Source: Albula goreensis (Eukaryota > Chordata > Actinopteri > Albuliformes > Albulidae). Taken from it: a stretch of DNA of 64,000 nt. Below, piece by piece: positions 23,831-37,313 of this stretch. Where the stretch lies: contig CM040746.1 of the NCBI GenBank assembly GCA_022829145.1, forward strand, positions 1,334,731 through 1,398,730, given 5' to 3'. The translations under genes were made by a program, and so were the position numbers. Every line of letters starts with the position of its first letter. The stretch's first letter is position 1. Below the pieces are notes generated by a model that did no database searches, was not told the DNA's origin, and saw only the letters and a program-made list of their open reading frames with translations.

Positions 23831-26599
23831 GGGCTTTGATTCAACTGCGCTGTGTAATTCTGTCGGAAATTATGTGATTTCCCCATGTCGTGTTGCATTC
23901 GTTGAGGCCAATGTCATTTTTTTTATTGTGTTTGCTTAGTCATCTGCCGTACGCTCATGAAATATGTTTGTATGTTTTTCATTCACCTTTCCCAAATCAA
24001 ATGGGAAAGTATTTTGGCCAGTTTATTTTTTGTGTTGAGAGTGTTTTGATTATTGTGAACTGTATAATTTGTTTTTTTAAAACATTTCCCTGCAGGAATA
24101 GCAAATTCCACTGCAGGTCCACTGCAGGTGCCCGTGTGTGTGTGTGTGTGTGGGTGAGTGTGTATGTGTGTGTGTGTTTCTGTGTGTCTCTGTTTCTGTG
24201 TCGAGATGTGTGAAGGACATCATTTTAGATGTAATTTGGGGATGTTTTTAGAAAGAGTGCTTATTTCTACTGCGTCGGGATATAAATATGTTTTTAAATG
24301 AATGATGGCAGAAACCTTTTTTATTTTTCGTATCCAGGACACTGAAAATCGAATAAACTTAGATCTGCCAGAAAGTATAGATAAAACTGATGTTAAGAAT
24401 ACAAATACACTCTGCCATGAAGAAAACTCGGATACATCGGATACTCAGTATGAAATATTAGGCCCTCAGTGGCGTGACGTACAGTGCTTTCAGGGTCTGA
24501 TTTCTAACTCACCTCTCGTAGGGCGATCCAGAGATGCTAATTGATTGTGAATGTCTGAAAAACCCTGAGCTTGCCAAGTCTGACCTTCGTGGATCGAGGC
24601 GATCAATACAGATGGCAGGAAACAGGAAGTGAGGGCTGTCAGGGCTCGTCTACAGATGCGATACCCAAACTCAACATCCGCACATTTCTCCCACTCATCT
24701 TCAGAGTCACAATGGCACCTTAAATTGAATGACAAATCGAACCCGTTCAGACAGATTTGACGAGAGACAGGTATGGCTGACTTTTATGAAGATTTTTCAG
24801 ATCGTTATTTCACAGTTGGAAATGTCTCCATTAAAATTAATCAGTGTATCTGATAACGTCATTCAGTTTTATTCACCTTTTTAATGAATTAAACCGAAGA
24901 ACGACTGTTAGGTTTGGTTTGATTGGTATACCATCGGTTGTGTGGTATTCTTATATTTTTTTTGAGGGGTTATTTTTTTTCCGAGAGGTTTAATCATTTG
25001 GCAGATGAACTGTGTGTGTTGAGCGTTTACCCTACATCTTAAACAGCTTAGAAAGGGGCGGGTGGGGGGGGGGGTCCATCTTGATTGGATATTACCATAG
25101 AAACACTATTTCTGTAACTTCAAGGTAATGTTTGAGAGCTTACCATGGTCCTCATGACTCACAATCAATTTAATAAAGTGTATTTGTGATGTATTTCCTC
25201 CTATCCACACTTCAGAACACAGCGCTCTTATTGAGCCTCGCTAAGGTTCCACTGACACATTTCCCATATTACGGCTGTAAGTTATGTATACAGCGCGCTT
25301 AACACATACTGAGCTAGTTTCACTCAAATGCATTTTCATTACATTGACGTTTGCAGTTGGCTCAAAATTGAATTAATATTATCATAATTTTCTTTCAGAA
25401 TGATATATTTTATTGGCGATAAGGAAATATGTCCTGGGAATGTTTACAATTTCATTGAATCTAGCAAAGTAAAACAAAAGAAAAACCGGCGGCCAAAAAA
25501 AGCTATCGTACGCGCAGAGCAGCAGCATTGTTACGGCGGCGTAACGCATTTCAGGCTAGGGTGAAGTCAGTCGTCTGAAACTCTGGGGAACATAAACCAG
25601 ACCAAAGCGAACAGTGTCAAATCACTGGGCGAGGCAAAGCAACAATGTCTGGTCTCCGGCGCGTTCCGCTTGGAAAGAGAGAGACAGACTGAACGAAAAC
25701 AAAAAGGAGAGCAAGGTGTATGGATTTTCTTTTCAGCTGAAATGAGAGTGTCGGGGTGGGGGTCTGTGCGCGGATAGAGAAGCCCTTGATGGCGGTAATT
25801 GAAACTGACAGCGGGCTGAGCACAATGACTCGGCGGAAATAACAACAATCATAACCCCGTAATCATCCCAGCACGCCAAACAGGACCACCCCGTAAAACA
25901 AAATTACCCAGCTGCCACCCATCCTGGAACCCCCCCCCCCAAAACTGTGACCATGTGATTGCATACTGGGAACCACACAATCAACCATAATCTGAACATA
26001 CAGGGCAGGTTGGGGGGGGTATGGGGCAGGTTGTTGTAGTTAATGCCCCCACCAACACCCCTGCACCCCCAGAACAGCAACACTCCCCCCTGAAGTTTTG
26101 CTTGGATGATTTTTCTCCCCCGGAAAAATAAATAACTAAAAACGAAAGCTGAAATAAATCTTCTTTTTTGGATGATTGTGCTGAAACAGCAGCAACGACA
26201 ACTCTTGTAAATAAAGTTTATACAGATTTGTAATATCCTTTATGAAATATGAGGAGAGTAATATATTGTCATGAAGTTATATTTTGGGCATGTCTGCACT
26301 GGAATGCAGTATCCCACCTGCATTGCCACCCTCTCTCCTGAGATAATGAACTAAAGAGATGGAAGTCATAGCATATGCTTTTAGTCCCACACAGCAATAA
26401 CGATTTCTAACTGTATGTTATATTGTTTATATTGTTTATATTCTATTTATATTCGTTGTATTCTTTATTTCTACACAAATAGACCTCTCAGCTGTAGGTG
26501 CAGACACTGAATCAGATACAGAGCACAAAAGTATTAGTTCATATGTGGTTTATTAAACAACATTTACAGGATTTCTCGCTGTTCTCCATAATTTTAGAT
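23831..26599. other. Unique sequence with a third GC-richer patch
   Basis: No gene recognised. Contains a (TG)n-rich stretch at about 24,134-24,182, a G12 cluster near 25,059-25,074, a CG-richer patch at about 25,485-25,880 and a C10 run near 25,930. The open frame at 24,302-24,544 (MAETFFIFRIQDTEN) follows a pyrimidine-rich stretch, but I recognise no product. Confidence 0.4.
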
Positions 26600-27830
26600 T
26601 TATGTTAAAGTGCAGATCCTCAGCTTTCATTCAAGGGTAATATTATACATGTTGGTTTCACCATGTAGAAATTCTAACACTTTACATACATGCCTCTCAT
26701 TTCAGGGCACCATAATTCACAGGTGTAACAATGACAACGGCTTCACAGGTGTTTCTAACTAGTAACGTGTGTTTAATTGCTTCCTTAGGTCAGGTGTGAG
26801 AGAGCTTTCAGTGTCTAGTCTTGATTCTGGGTTTTTGATTGTGTGTTTGTGAAAATGATGACCACAGTTATCCCAGTGAAAGTCAAGGAAGCTATTATGA
26901 TGCTGAAACTTACGGGTAAAAAAAATAAAACAAACAAAATTCACAGTCTGGAACATTATTAAGTACAAAAATAGCATTGTTGCGCTCAGTAATAGCAACT
27001 GAGGCTGGTAGGACGACTTTGACTGTTGATAAGCAAAGAATTCTCACTATAATAAACAGAACTCCTTAAATACTTGTCTGGCAGATCAGAAACACTTTCA
27101 GGAGGCGTTTAAGGACTACTGTTGGTTTATGATTGCTTCACAAACAGACTTTCAGAGGATATTGTCGTAGGATGCAAACCACTCATTACCCCTGAAAATG
27201 GGATGTCCGGGTTACAGTGTGCTAAGAAGTATGGAAATTAGCCTGCAGATTTCTGGAAAAAAGGTCTTGTGGACCTCATCTGTGTAACATGGTGGTGAGG
27301 GTGCCATGGTTCGGCCATATATGGCTGCTAGAGGTACTGGCTCACATGTCTTCATTGATAATTTAACTGCTCGTAGCTGTTTACCAAAACATTCTATCTG
27401 GTCAAGTTCAAGCAAATTACTCCAAACTTGTTAGATGCCGGTTCATCCTACAATAAGACAAGGATCCAAACATACTGCTAGAGTAACAAAAGAGGTAAAA
27501 CCAAAGGCATAAACTTGAAAATTCCTCAACAAGAAAAAAAACATAAGGCGAGCAATCCGCAAAACAAGCAGATGAAGATGGCTGCAGTGCAGACCTGGCA
27601 GAGCACCATCAGAGAAGATATTCGGCACCTGGTGATGTCTGTGAGTCACAGTCTTCACACAGTCATTGCATGCAAAGGCTATGCAACATCGTATTAAAAA
27701 TGACCGATTTAGTGTACATAACATTAATATGCTCCAAACATTATGGTGCCCTGAAATGGGGGGGGTTTGTGTAAAACTCTGTAACGTTAACATGGTGAAA
27801 CTAAAAATATACTTTGCCAAATACTTATTG
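26600..27830 (+). mobile_element. Decayed Tc1-like transposon
   Basis: The inverted ends are still visible: catttcagggcaccataat near 26,698 is matched, inverted, by attatggtgccctgaaatg near 27,739, and tggtttcaccatgtag near 26,654 by acatggtgaaact near 27,790. Between them are transposase-like pieces on the plus strand, broken by stops and shifts: GGEGAMVRPYMAARGTGSHV (near 27,290), a QDKDPN piece (near 27,460) and the C-terminal MAAVQTWQSTIREDIRHLVM, then VIACKGYATSY, at about 27,576-27,694. That C-terminal pattern is typical of fish Tc1-family transposases. About 1.2 kb fits a Tc1 element. Exact outer ends are uncertain. Confidence 0.75.
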
Positions 27831-30800
27831 CATTTACTGTAGATACAGATGCGGGCACATACGAATATGTATGTTCAGATACAAGCCCAGATAGAGGTTC
27901 ATATGCAGATGCTAACACAGTTGCAGATGCATAAGAACATGCTGGTTTATGTTCAGGCACAGCTGCAAGCAAAGACACAGTCATACTTCAGGAGTTCGAG
28001 TTCGGTGTGTGTTTGTTTGCAGAGCTCCATGAAGCCCATACTTCAGGCTCTCTGCAAAATAATTGTGCATCTATGTATTAGTTCTGGAGAAGGAACTTTC
28101 AGACAACGTTGAATGCATTTGGAAGGAGTTTATCGTTATGAGGCAAGTTGTATATCTGTACAGACGTTTGGTCTTGGAGAAAGCTTGGAGTCTACAGGCG
28201 CAGAGTCATTCCTCAATATTTATGGGTGAGGTGAACCCCCTGCTTGACCATCAGAGGAGAGGGTGAAATACAGAAGAAAGGGAGGTAGACATTAAGGTGA
28301 AGATGAGGAGGGATGCCAGAAGCAGAGAGCGTGATGGGAGAGAAAGTACATGGCGATTTAATACCTGTGGAGAAAACCGGATCGGACAACTAGAGGTATT
28401 TGAGTGAGGGGTTGTCTGAAAACACCTCTCCCAGACTTTTGTTTTGAAAAAAATCCAATAACCACCAACAACCATGTCCAACCGTGTACTAATAATCATG
28501 TACTTGTGACTTCATAATAAAAACCAGCTGATTCACAGTTATTCATAATGGGAGCCTGGCTAAACGCTGATTGTATTTAATGGAATTTTGAATCAGACTC
28601 ATTCACGGTCTGAGGAAGCAGAATTGAGGCATAGCGTTTAGCATTCTGGGTCCCAGAAAGTCGTCACTTTGATTCTTAGGCGGGGCGTTGCTTTGCACTA
28701 AAGATGGCTGAATGCAGTTTCATGAAGCCGATAGCTGTCAGTCGGCGCTATCAGTCACTCATTGATTTGCATCAGTCATTGTGTTTTCAGGAAGTAAATG
28801 ATCGACAGCCTGTTTTATCTTGACATATTATACGGCATGTGAAACCTCACACCTATATTGCTTTTCAGTATCTTTACATCAATCTATCATTCCCGTACCT
28901 TGAAAGTACTCCAGATATTTAACTGGTGTGGCACAGTGGCAGGCGTGGTCACTGAACCCAGTGGTGAGTGGAGGGAAAACTGGAAAAAACAACAATTAAT
29001 CAAGCAAAAAACACAGTCCCCTATTGGGGAAATGGAAAAAACAACAAATAAAATCAAGCACAAAAAAAAAACACACAGCAATCAAAAACGATTCAGTAGA
29101 AACTAGAAACCATTTCCAGACAACTGTAAGTTTGAAGGATTTATTGTTGAAAGAGGATCAATGAACAAGGGAATTATGAACTGGTTTTGGGCTGGAGTCT
29201 GAAAAAGAAGGGAATAGGGCTATTCTCGAGGGAGCAGAGACCCCCATGTGGATATTGGTGTAGCGGGAGTAAAGGTGGAGATGGGAAAGGGCTGGGATGC
29301 CAGAGATGCAGTGCATGATGGGAAGGAGGTACGTGGCCATTTTATTCTTGAAGGGAGACTGGGAATTCATTGAAGGTCTAAACGAAGGCAGGTCCACACA
29401 CCTGAGGTGACAAGAAATCCTGCCTGTCTCCAAGCTGAGGGCGGGAGCAGGAACTGACATCAGTCCAAGGGGAGGAGCAAAGGAGCTTGCTCCTCCCTCC
29501 ACCTCTCCTGGTGCTATGTGGTTCGATGTTAACGGGAATTTGTCTTGTAGCTGAATAATGAAATATTTTTCACATTAAGACACACCTTGCCTGACAAAAT
29601 TCCTTTGAGCCACGCCCTCTATCTGTGAATGGACCAATCAGCTCTGACTCTTATCGTCACCTGCTTTCCTGGCACCTCCCCAAATCCCACATATGGAAAA
29701 TAAAACAAAACAGTCCCTCAACACTGTATGCGGTCAGCCACCTATCACTCCTCTCACTCCCCACCTTAAAATATAGCGCACTCAGCTTTTTCCTTCTACA
29801 CAAGTAGAGTTTTACTACACGTACAATTAACATAAATTACAACTCCGATTAATCATGGCTGTAACATCAGATCTACCACATCCTACCTGTGCACTTCATT
29901 GTATTTAACTAACAAGCGATACTCATTAGTTCAGTGAAAGAGATAATGATCAAAGGAGTGAACTGTGAATTCAACCTGCGTTTGAGTATTGATTCTGGCA
30001 GAGGCCTTACTTTGTGCTAAGTGGCAGGACAGAGTTCTGACCCGTTTACAGGGAACGCTCTCCTCTCTGCAATTCATTAACTTGTTACATAGTAACACAC
30101 TTTGGGGCGGTCTGGGAGTTACTGGTCCAAATCGTGAATCAGGCTCTGCTTCTGTATCTCTTAACCTAATGTCTTTGTCGAATATATGACAGCACCCATG
30201 AGTAACTGATATGACATGTAAATAAAATAACCGGTAAAATACCCTGTACAAAAGGCCACAATATGAAATATGAAAGGTTGGTGGGATAAATTCCTGAGGC
30301 AAAGTGGTTTATTTTGTAATTTCAAATACGATAGGGATGTGCAGTGAAGTCACTATCTGTGTTCCTACCTCTATCTGTTCAACCGCCAACATTATCTATA
30401 ACTGCATTTGGGTGGACAGTGGAACTGGGAGTGGATCAAACCAGAAATTACTGTCAATGATCTATTGATTTTTATCTTTTCCGTCTTAATTATCCAGCTT
30501 ATTTGTAATTTAGGTCTTTGAACCTGACTTTAGAATAGCGCGTTTATTTCCTGTTTCAATTAATGAAACAGGAGGTGACTGTTTTTACAAATCTGTATTT
30601 CAAACAACCAAAGTAATATACATTCGATTTTAGTTTTTGAATATTTGTATAATATGTTCAGAAAAACATGAAAGAAATATCTAGTCCAGATATTATGGTA
30701 TATATAAATATGGTATATATATACATATCCAAACACGGTGTGCACATAAATATATAGTTAAATGCAAGTGAACCACTCCAATTCAATTAAATGACATTGC

Positions 30801-32106
30801 ATTTCATAGCTAGTCCCACGTTAATTAGGCTGGCTAATTAGGCTACGAATTCATTAATTAATTCTGTCCTAAATGTTTCACTGACGTTTTGACACATTGC
30901 CTCTGCAAGCGGCCTGCCTTCTTGTGATGTAGCAGCCCTCAGGCAATTGAATTGACAAATATCACCACAATTGCACTGTATGCATCTGCATATACAGAGT
31001 TGTTTTTTTTAAATGAAAGGAAGTTGAAATTCTAAGTGAATGGTATTATTCCCTCTCCTGTATCATTATGCTTGATTCTCTGGAAATTTGCCATGCCAGA
31101 TATTTTTTGTGCAGGATGTTTTCACTGGATGAGTCATTCTGGACACTTTATGGAATGAGTGTCATGTAAATGGCTACATTTGATTGGCTGAAAACATTTC
31201 GCCCTCTAGCAGTACTGAGAAAAAAACATTGAGGTGTTCTAATTTAGACAGTCAGGAAAATAGCAGAATCATATGAGCCTGTCCCACCTGTATTCAGTGA
31301 ATTGAACACAATCCTTGCTGTACCTCTAAAAATACGAGATTTATGAGGTACTTTCCATTGTGTATTTCTCCGGAATGTTCTCAGGCTAACACTGGAACTC
31401 TAGGCGCAATGTCCAAAACCTTCAACTCAAAATATAAGCACTTGTTCTGCTTTTCTCTCAGATCAAAATCCTACTTTTCTTACAATGGACAACATGGAGT
31501 TCTCATCATTTGGTTCAGTCTTCGCATTCTATTTAATATGATTTGGCACAGTCTTTCATGTTCACACGGAAAACACTACACTTAAAAACTTGTGCTATTT
31601 TAATATTTTCGATAGGTCACCTACATTTCACTACAGAACACATTTTTGTCCTCTCAATATGGCGGACGCTAAAAATACATAATGGCGCTGAAATGTTTAC
31701 AGGATCTCAGAAAAATATGAATTATTTTGGTTTTGTATATTTCTTTTATATTTTAGTACACATACTAACATCACATTTTACAACAGGTTGCTGTGAATAA
31801 GAAGTATCATTTTTATATCTGAGTAATTAGTTCTCAGCACGTTTTAGTAATTTGATGCATGTGTGTCACTTGCATGGAAAAAAATATGATTTTGAAAAGT
31901 AGTAATGTGGTTTTGACAGAAATGCATTTTTGTTTTCAAATATTTGTGCAGTTTTGTCAGCATTATTAATGGTATTTTGGGCTGGGTTTAGAGTATTGAG
32001 AAAACACAAAATGTGTGTGAACAATTGAAAAGAAAACAGAATCTTAAATAATTGCAGTTAGATGAAAAAAAAAGTTTGGGGGGATAATTCTCAGACAACC
32101 CTTCAA
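27831..32106. other. Unique sequence with a diverged repeat pair
   Basis: No gene recognised. Two blocks, about 28,278-28,385 and 29,240-29,370, share ordered landmarks (gggatgccaga, gatggga, gtac.tggc.attt), so they are diverged copies of one repeat. A TAATTA-rich stretch lies at 30,780-30,990. The rest is AT-rich with short unfamiliar frames. Confidence 0.45.
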
Positions 32107-32775
32107 TCTATCACAACCAACCTGGTCCTGTCACTACCAACCTGGTCCTATCACAACCAACCTGGTCCTATCACAACCAACCTGGTCCTATCACTACCAA
32201 CCTGGTCCTATCACAACCAACCTGGTCCCATCACTACCAACCTGGTCCTATCACAACCAACCTGGTCCTGTCACTACCAACCTGGTCCTATCACTACCAA
32301 CCTGGTCCTATCACAACCAACCTGGTCCTGTCACTACCAACCTGGTCCTATCACTACCAACCTGGTCCTGTCACTACCAACCTGGTCCTATTACTACCAA
32401 CCTGGTCCTGTCACTACCAACCTGGTCCTATCACAACCAACCTGGTCCTGTCACTACCAACCTGGTCCTGTCACTACCAACCTGGTCCTATTACTACCAA
32501 CCTGGTCCTGTCACTACCAACCTGGTCCTATTACTACCAACCTGGTCCTGTCACTACCAACCTGGTCCTATCACTACCAACCTGGTCCTATCACTACCAA
32601 CCTGGTCCCATCACTACCAACCTGGTCCTATTACTACCAACCTGGTCCTGTCACTACCATCCTGGTCCTATCACTACCAACCTGGTCCTATCACTACCAA
32701 CCTGGTCCCATCACTACCAACCTGGTCCTATCACAACCAACCTGGTCCTATCACAACCAACCCTTCTGGTCCTAT
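32107..32775. repeat. 20-bp minisatellite, about 33 copies
   Basis: The unit is ctatcactaccaacctggtc. Variation is confined to a few sites: tcct(a/g)tc, tccca, cac(t/a)acc and tattac. The period is strictly 20 bp, so three units make 60 bp and a 241-codon frame stays open. That frame is an artefact of the array. Confidence 0.97.
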
Positions 32776-33425
32776 ACAAGTATATAAACATCATATACCT
32801 CATCTCCCATCATGCTCTGCATTTGACAGCATCCCTCCTCCTCCCCCATCTCCACCTTCCTTCTTTCCCTCTCTCTTTCAGACACTCAACCAAACCAATT
32901 ATGTTCCTCCCAGTCTCTTCCAGACACCTATAGGGGGATTACTCCTCACCTACGAGGAATGGTATCTCTCCGATTATGAACAAGTATTTATCCGAACTGT
33001 GGTATAAGTCACTGTGCGGTATAAGTAAATTTCATCATCAATAGTCGATAGGATGATGAAATGACCCCTATGCAAATTAAATGTAAACTGTAAATTGAAA
33101 ATGATAATTAATAATTATATCACATAAATATGCGACATTTATAAAATTATGCATATTTATATTGACATTTGTAAAACATTTACGTACATTTGCTGACTGA
33201 TCAAAGAATGAAATATCAAAATGTATGTTGATGTGTGTATATTACATGTGTGCCATTGTGAATTTGTTGTTTATACATAACAGGTATGAATGGCAAATGT
33301 GTTCGAGTGTGTGTGGATGTGTGCATATGTGTGTGCGAGTGTGTGTCATGGTGGCACAGGAATAGCAGCAAGTGATTTAAATACACACCTGTTGCAACTG
33401 CCACCAGTAATGTAGATGCATAATG

Positions 33426-33459
<34 letters not shown>

Positions 33460-34972
33460 ATGTGTGTGTGCCTGCATATTTTCCCTCTCTAATGCTACTC
33501 ACACAGCGTAAAGCATCGCCATTGTATCTGGTAAATGTAAGCAAAACTGCAGCCTTCTGCAGAGGTCACCAGATTGTAAAAGCAAGCCTGACCAGCCGCT
33601 GAAATGGCTGTGATTGCCTGACAATCTGGTATTGATTCGCCGGCCTGCTCTTGCAGCATGCATGCGAGTAATTAGCTAAGGGCTGATGCAGCTGCCGCGC
33701 TGTGCCTCTAACCTCTTCCTTGATTGCAATCAATGCAGATCGTTAAGATTATCAAAAAAGACTCTGTTCTCATGACCTTGGGCCCCCACTTCCCCTTTAA
33801 CTACATGTTGTTTAAATAAGATACAGCCGGACAGGAACCCAATGGCACAGACAAGCGATTGTCTGGGAGAGAGAAAGAAATATGGGGTGTGAGTGTGTGT
33901 GTGCGTAGCATGGCTAAGCTTATAAGTGGGTGTGCATGGGAGGAAGGAATACGGGTACACGTGTATGCATAAATGACTGTGTGTGTGTGTGTGTGTGTGT
34001 GTCCATCAGTGAGTGCGTGTGCGTCTGCATGCGTGTGCATTAATGTGACCTTGTGTGTCTCTGTTTTTTGCATGTGTGTGTTTTTGTGCATTATTGGAAG
34101 TGTGTGCATTAGTGAGCGCATGTGTGTGTGAATGCTCGATTGTGTTTTTTGTGAGCATTAAGAATAGCATGCGAGCATTGCATGCGCATGTTTGGCTGTG
34201 TGCAGTGTTATAAATGTGCAGGCGTTTTGTGTGTATGTGAGTGCATGTGTGTGTATGTGTTAGTGAAAATATTTGTGCACGATGGAGCTGGAAGCATTGC
34301 TTTTGTAATTTCAGATGGAATAGCACTGTCTCTCTGCACACAGACACATTTGTCACATACTTATACAGAAGTGTGCGGGTGTCCTGGCTCTGCAGCATAG
34401 CGTTGCAGTTAGCTCTGCCTGCCCTTCTCCCCCTTCAAACTCTGACTGTGACACACTGACCCCTGACCCCCCAGGATTCAGTCACATGACTGGTGACATT
34501 TGTCCACAGTGGGTGGGCAGGGTGTCGGGGGGTGGAGGTTTGAGGGTCATGTGATCTTTCCTTTTCTCTGCAGGGGCAGGTAGTAAGCTTTCTTCTTCCT
34601 TGCTTTTCTGAGCACGTTGTGCGAATGCACACATGTAACATCCAAATTCAGAGAAACTTCAAAGTAACAGAGATTTGGAAAGGTCTGAGATGTGGAAATC
34701 AATGCTTCAGAGCTTGGCGGAGCCCTTCGGTCCTCCTCCTTCATTTAAAAACAAACGGTTCACCGTGCGGCTTTGTGGGGTGACCCTCGCTGATCTATGT
34801 TTGAGAGTGTTGTATGCTCGGTGAAGTCCCACGTCTTTCTATTAAAAACATTTTGGTTTGTTTCATTTCCAAGAGCTTGGCAGAGACGTTCACTGAGAAG
34901 AGTGGGTTTGTGCTGTGACCCTCACCGACCCATACTTTAGATTGTCTTTGGCCTTTTCTTATTACTTATTGC

Positions 34973-35019
<47 letters not shown>

Positions 35020-36102
35020 TGTATTGTATGCTTTCCCTTCCTCACCCCGAGGTTGTGCATTTTATTATTTTGGTGTATCATGCACAGAAAGCATGAAAAA
35101 TCTAATTACGCTGATCCTGTTGCTATCAGAAGGACGAGGTCAGCTTCTAGAAAGGCACGGATCATTCATTGACTATATTACTGTGCCAGTTAATATTCAT
35201 GATGTTAACTGAAAAAAGGGACAGAAAATCAGTCGCACATCAGGTCACCAGAAATCATGTTTATGTTCCTCGTTAGCAGCTGAAATCAACAAATTATGAT
35301 TCTATACTGGACCGTCGTCGAGTGTCGGAGTGCTTTTCTGGAGAATACGATTGCATCGAACTGTAAAGACGTGTGCGATAAATTCAGGGCAAAAATAATA
35401 GTGAGTGTGAAGAAACGGCTCTTTCACCAAGGTGGTTAGATAGCTTTGGTGTCGTGAAGGCTGGAAGCCATAGTTTATAATTTAAGGCAAATTTTGCTTC
35501 TGTGTAAGGACTGTATAAGTAATGCAGTTACGTAATGCGGTGTCATGCTTTTGTAAAATCAGACGGCTGGGTTTAACTGTCGCCTTAAGCAGTGCAAATG
35601 CTCGAAGCTCGCAGCTTATGACCGAGGTCACCCGTGCCCCTAATGCAAAATGAGATACATTATTAATGAAAAGGGATTTAAAAAGTTCTGATGTTCAAGA
35701 ACACATATGTTTCACTCTCTCAAAATCTCCCCTCTTCCCACTAGTTAGTATTCAACTGTGTTTCTCTCTCTCTCTCTCTCTCTCGTATGGCAGTGAAAAA
35801 AGGACTGTGACGAAGACAACTATATCAACAATTGCAAAATAATAAAAATAATAATGCCAGATTTGTCTGCAATATTTGTGAGTATCAGGCAAGGTCAGGG
35901 TGTTTGTTTTTATTTATAATTCGGAAATAAAGGCCCTCTTTCTTTCTCTGTGCCTGTTGAGATTTTCCTGGCTTAATGTGGTCACGTGCAGCGGATATTT
36001 CACTGGATGCAGAAGTGCTTCTCCTTGTTCTGTGTCGGAGATGCAGGAGAGGAGTCTCTACGGAGGAGAACGCTGGTGGAACTGGAGTCCATAAAATCAA
36101 AG

Positions 36103-36133
<31 letters not shown>

Positions 36134-36804
36134 GCAGCGAAAGCCTGCAAACCTGCAGGTGCATCACCTCTTTACTGCCTCCAACAAAAGCTTCCCGAGC
36201 CCTAGAGGTTGGGTTTTAACAGACAGGAATATAACCGTGCCGCTCGGTTCGCAAGTCCGTCGGCCTACATCGATCCACATGATATAAGAAGCTAATGACG
36301 GCACGGTGTATATCGTCAGCACCATTTTCAGAGCTGACCGTCCCTTAAAATTCACATGCTGATTCCATACAGTTAAAAGAGAAGTAATTTGTGCCACCAA
36401 AACACAGAAACAGAGAGAATGAGAGAGAGAGCGGAAGAGAAATTGGGGGGAATAAAAGAAGAGCTGTCAATGCACCTATGATGTAACATGGATGCTCAAC
36501 GTTTGGCACAAAAGGAGTTTAAAAAAAAAACCTGTCTCTGTCTGATGGACGGCGGTCAGATTTTATGTCCCCAAGCTGCCCTGCGCAGAGACACAGCTAA
36601 ATGAATAAAGTATTAGTGCTCAGTTCAGGGCCCCGACTCAACAATATGTTTCTGGATGAGAGACCGCAAAGAAACAATGCTTTATGACAACTGCTGTAGC
36701 AACAGTGATGACTTCAGCATGTTACCGCCGCAGGTTTGTGTGACGGCTGCCTACATACATCTCCTTCAACTTACAGCGCTAAATAACTGGCAGAGTACTC
36801 AGTA
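32776..36804. other. Unique sequence with GT, CT and GA tracts
   Basis: No gene recognised. It holds GT-rich tracts at about 33,300-33,450 and 33,880-34,260, a (GT)20 tract, a short CT run at 35,764-35,784 and a GA run at 36,113-36,134. The stretch at about 33,500-33,740 is non-repetitive, of balanced composition, and looks like a possible conserved non-coding element. Confidence 0.45.
34976..35016. repeat. (GT)n microsatellite
   Basis: About 20 uninterrupted GT units. Confidence 0.97.
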
Positions 36805-37253
36805 TTTTTTTTTTTTTAATTTTTATCCCTGATTTTTTTCACTTTTTTCCCAACCTGAATGTTCAACCAAACTGGTTGATCTCACCGCAGCACCCTGCCC
36901 CTGACAGCTATGGGAGGAGAGGTCATGTGAGGTCCAAGTCACGTGTCGGCAATCTCGCATCTTTTTCACATTGTGGCACCAATCGCACACTGCCTATGAC
37001 GTCGGAGGAAGACATAGTCAGTGTACAATCAGTTCGTGCTGCTGCAAGCGCCCCAGCAGCCTGAGGAGGGCACTATTGTGATGGACCAACATGGGAGATT
37101 TTAGACCACCCTATCCCATATCAAACCCCTGGCCAGGCTGGCCAATTTTTTCCTGGTGGCAACCCTCTGGCCATGGACAGGAATGGCAAGGCCGGGAATC
37201 GAACCCCTGACCTCAGGACCTATAGGCATCAAGTTATCCCACAAGCCACTCAG

Positions 37254-37255
<2 letters not shown>
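36805..37255 (-). mobile_element. tRNA-derived SINE, copy 1
   Basis: Read on the minus strand, it begins ctctgagtggcttgtgggat with an A box-like region, continues to tgaggtcaggggttcgattc, which carries a perfect-looking box B (ggttcgattcc), and then has a long unrelated body ending in an A-rich tail (the T run near 36,806-36,820 on the plus strand). A second diverged copy lies at 40,800-41,222, sharing the T-rich end and the landmarks agtcagtgtacaatcagtt/agtcagcatatattcagtt, ggccaattttttcctg/ggccaattgttgcctc and ggaggtcat/ggcagtcat. About 450 bp is long for a SINE. A GT microsatellite abuts its 5-prime end. Confidence 0.75.

Positions 37256-37310
<55 letters not shown>
37256..37310. repeat. 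(GT)n microsatellite
   Basis: About 27 GT units directly adjoining the 5-prime end of the SINE. Confidence 0.97.

Positions 37311-37313
<3 letters not shown>

Noticed and set aside
32062-32787. 241-codon open frame with a 20-residue period
   Set aside because: Produced by the 20-bp minisatellite. The composition follows the repeat and no family is recognised.
37190-37255. tRNA gene on the minus strand
   Set aside because: Box B is good, but the head runs straight into a 400-bp SINE body and a second diverged copy exists at 40.8-41.2 kb.
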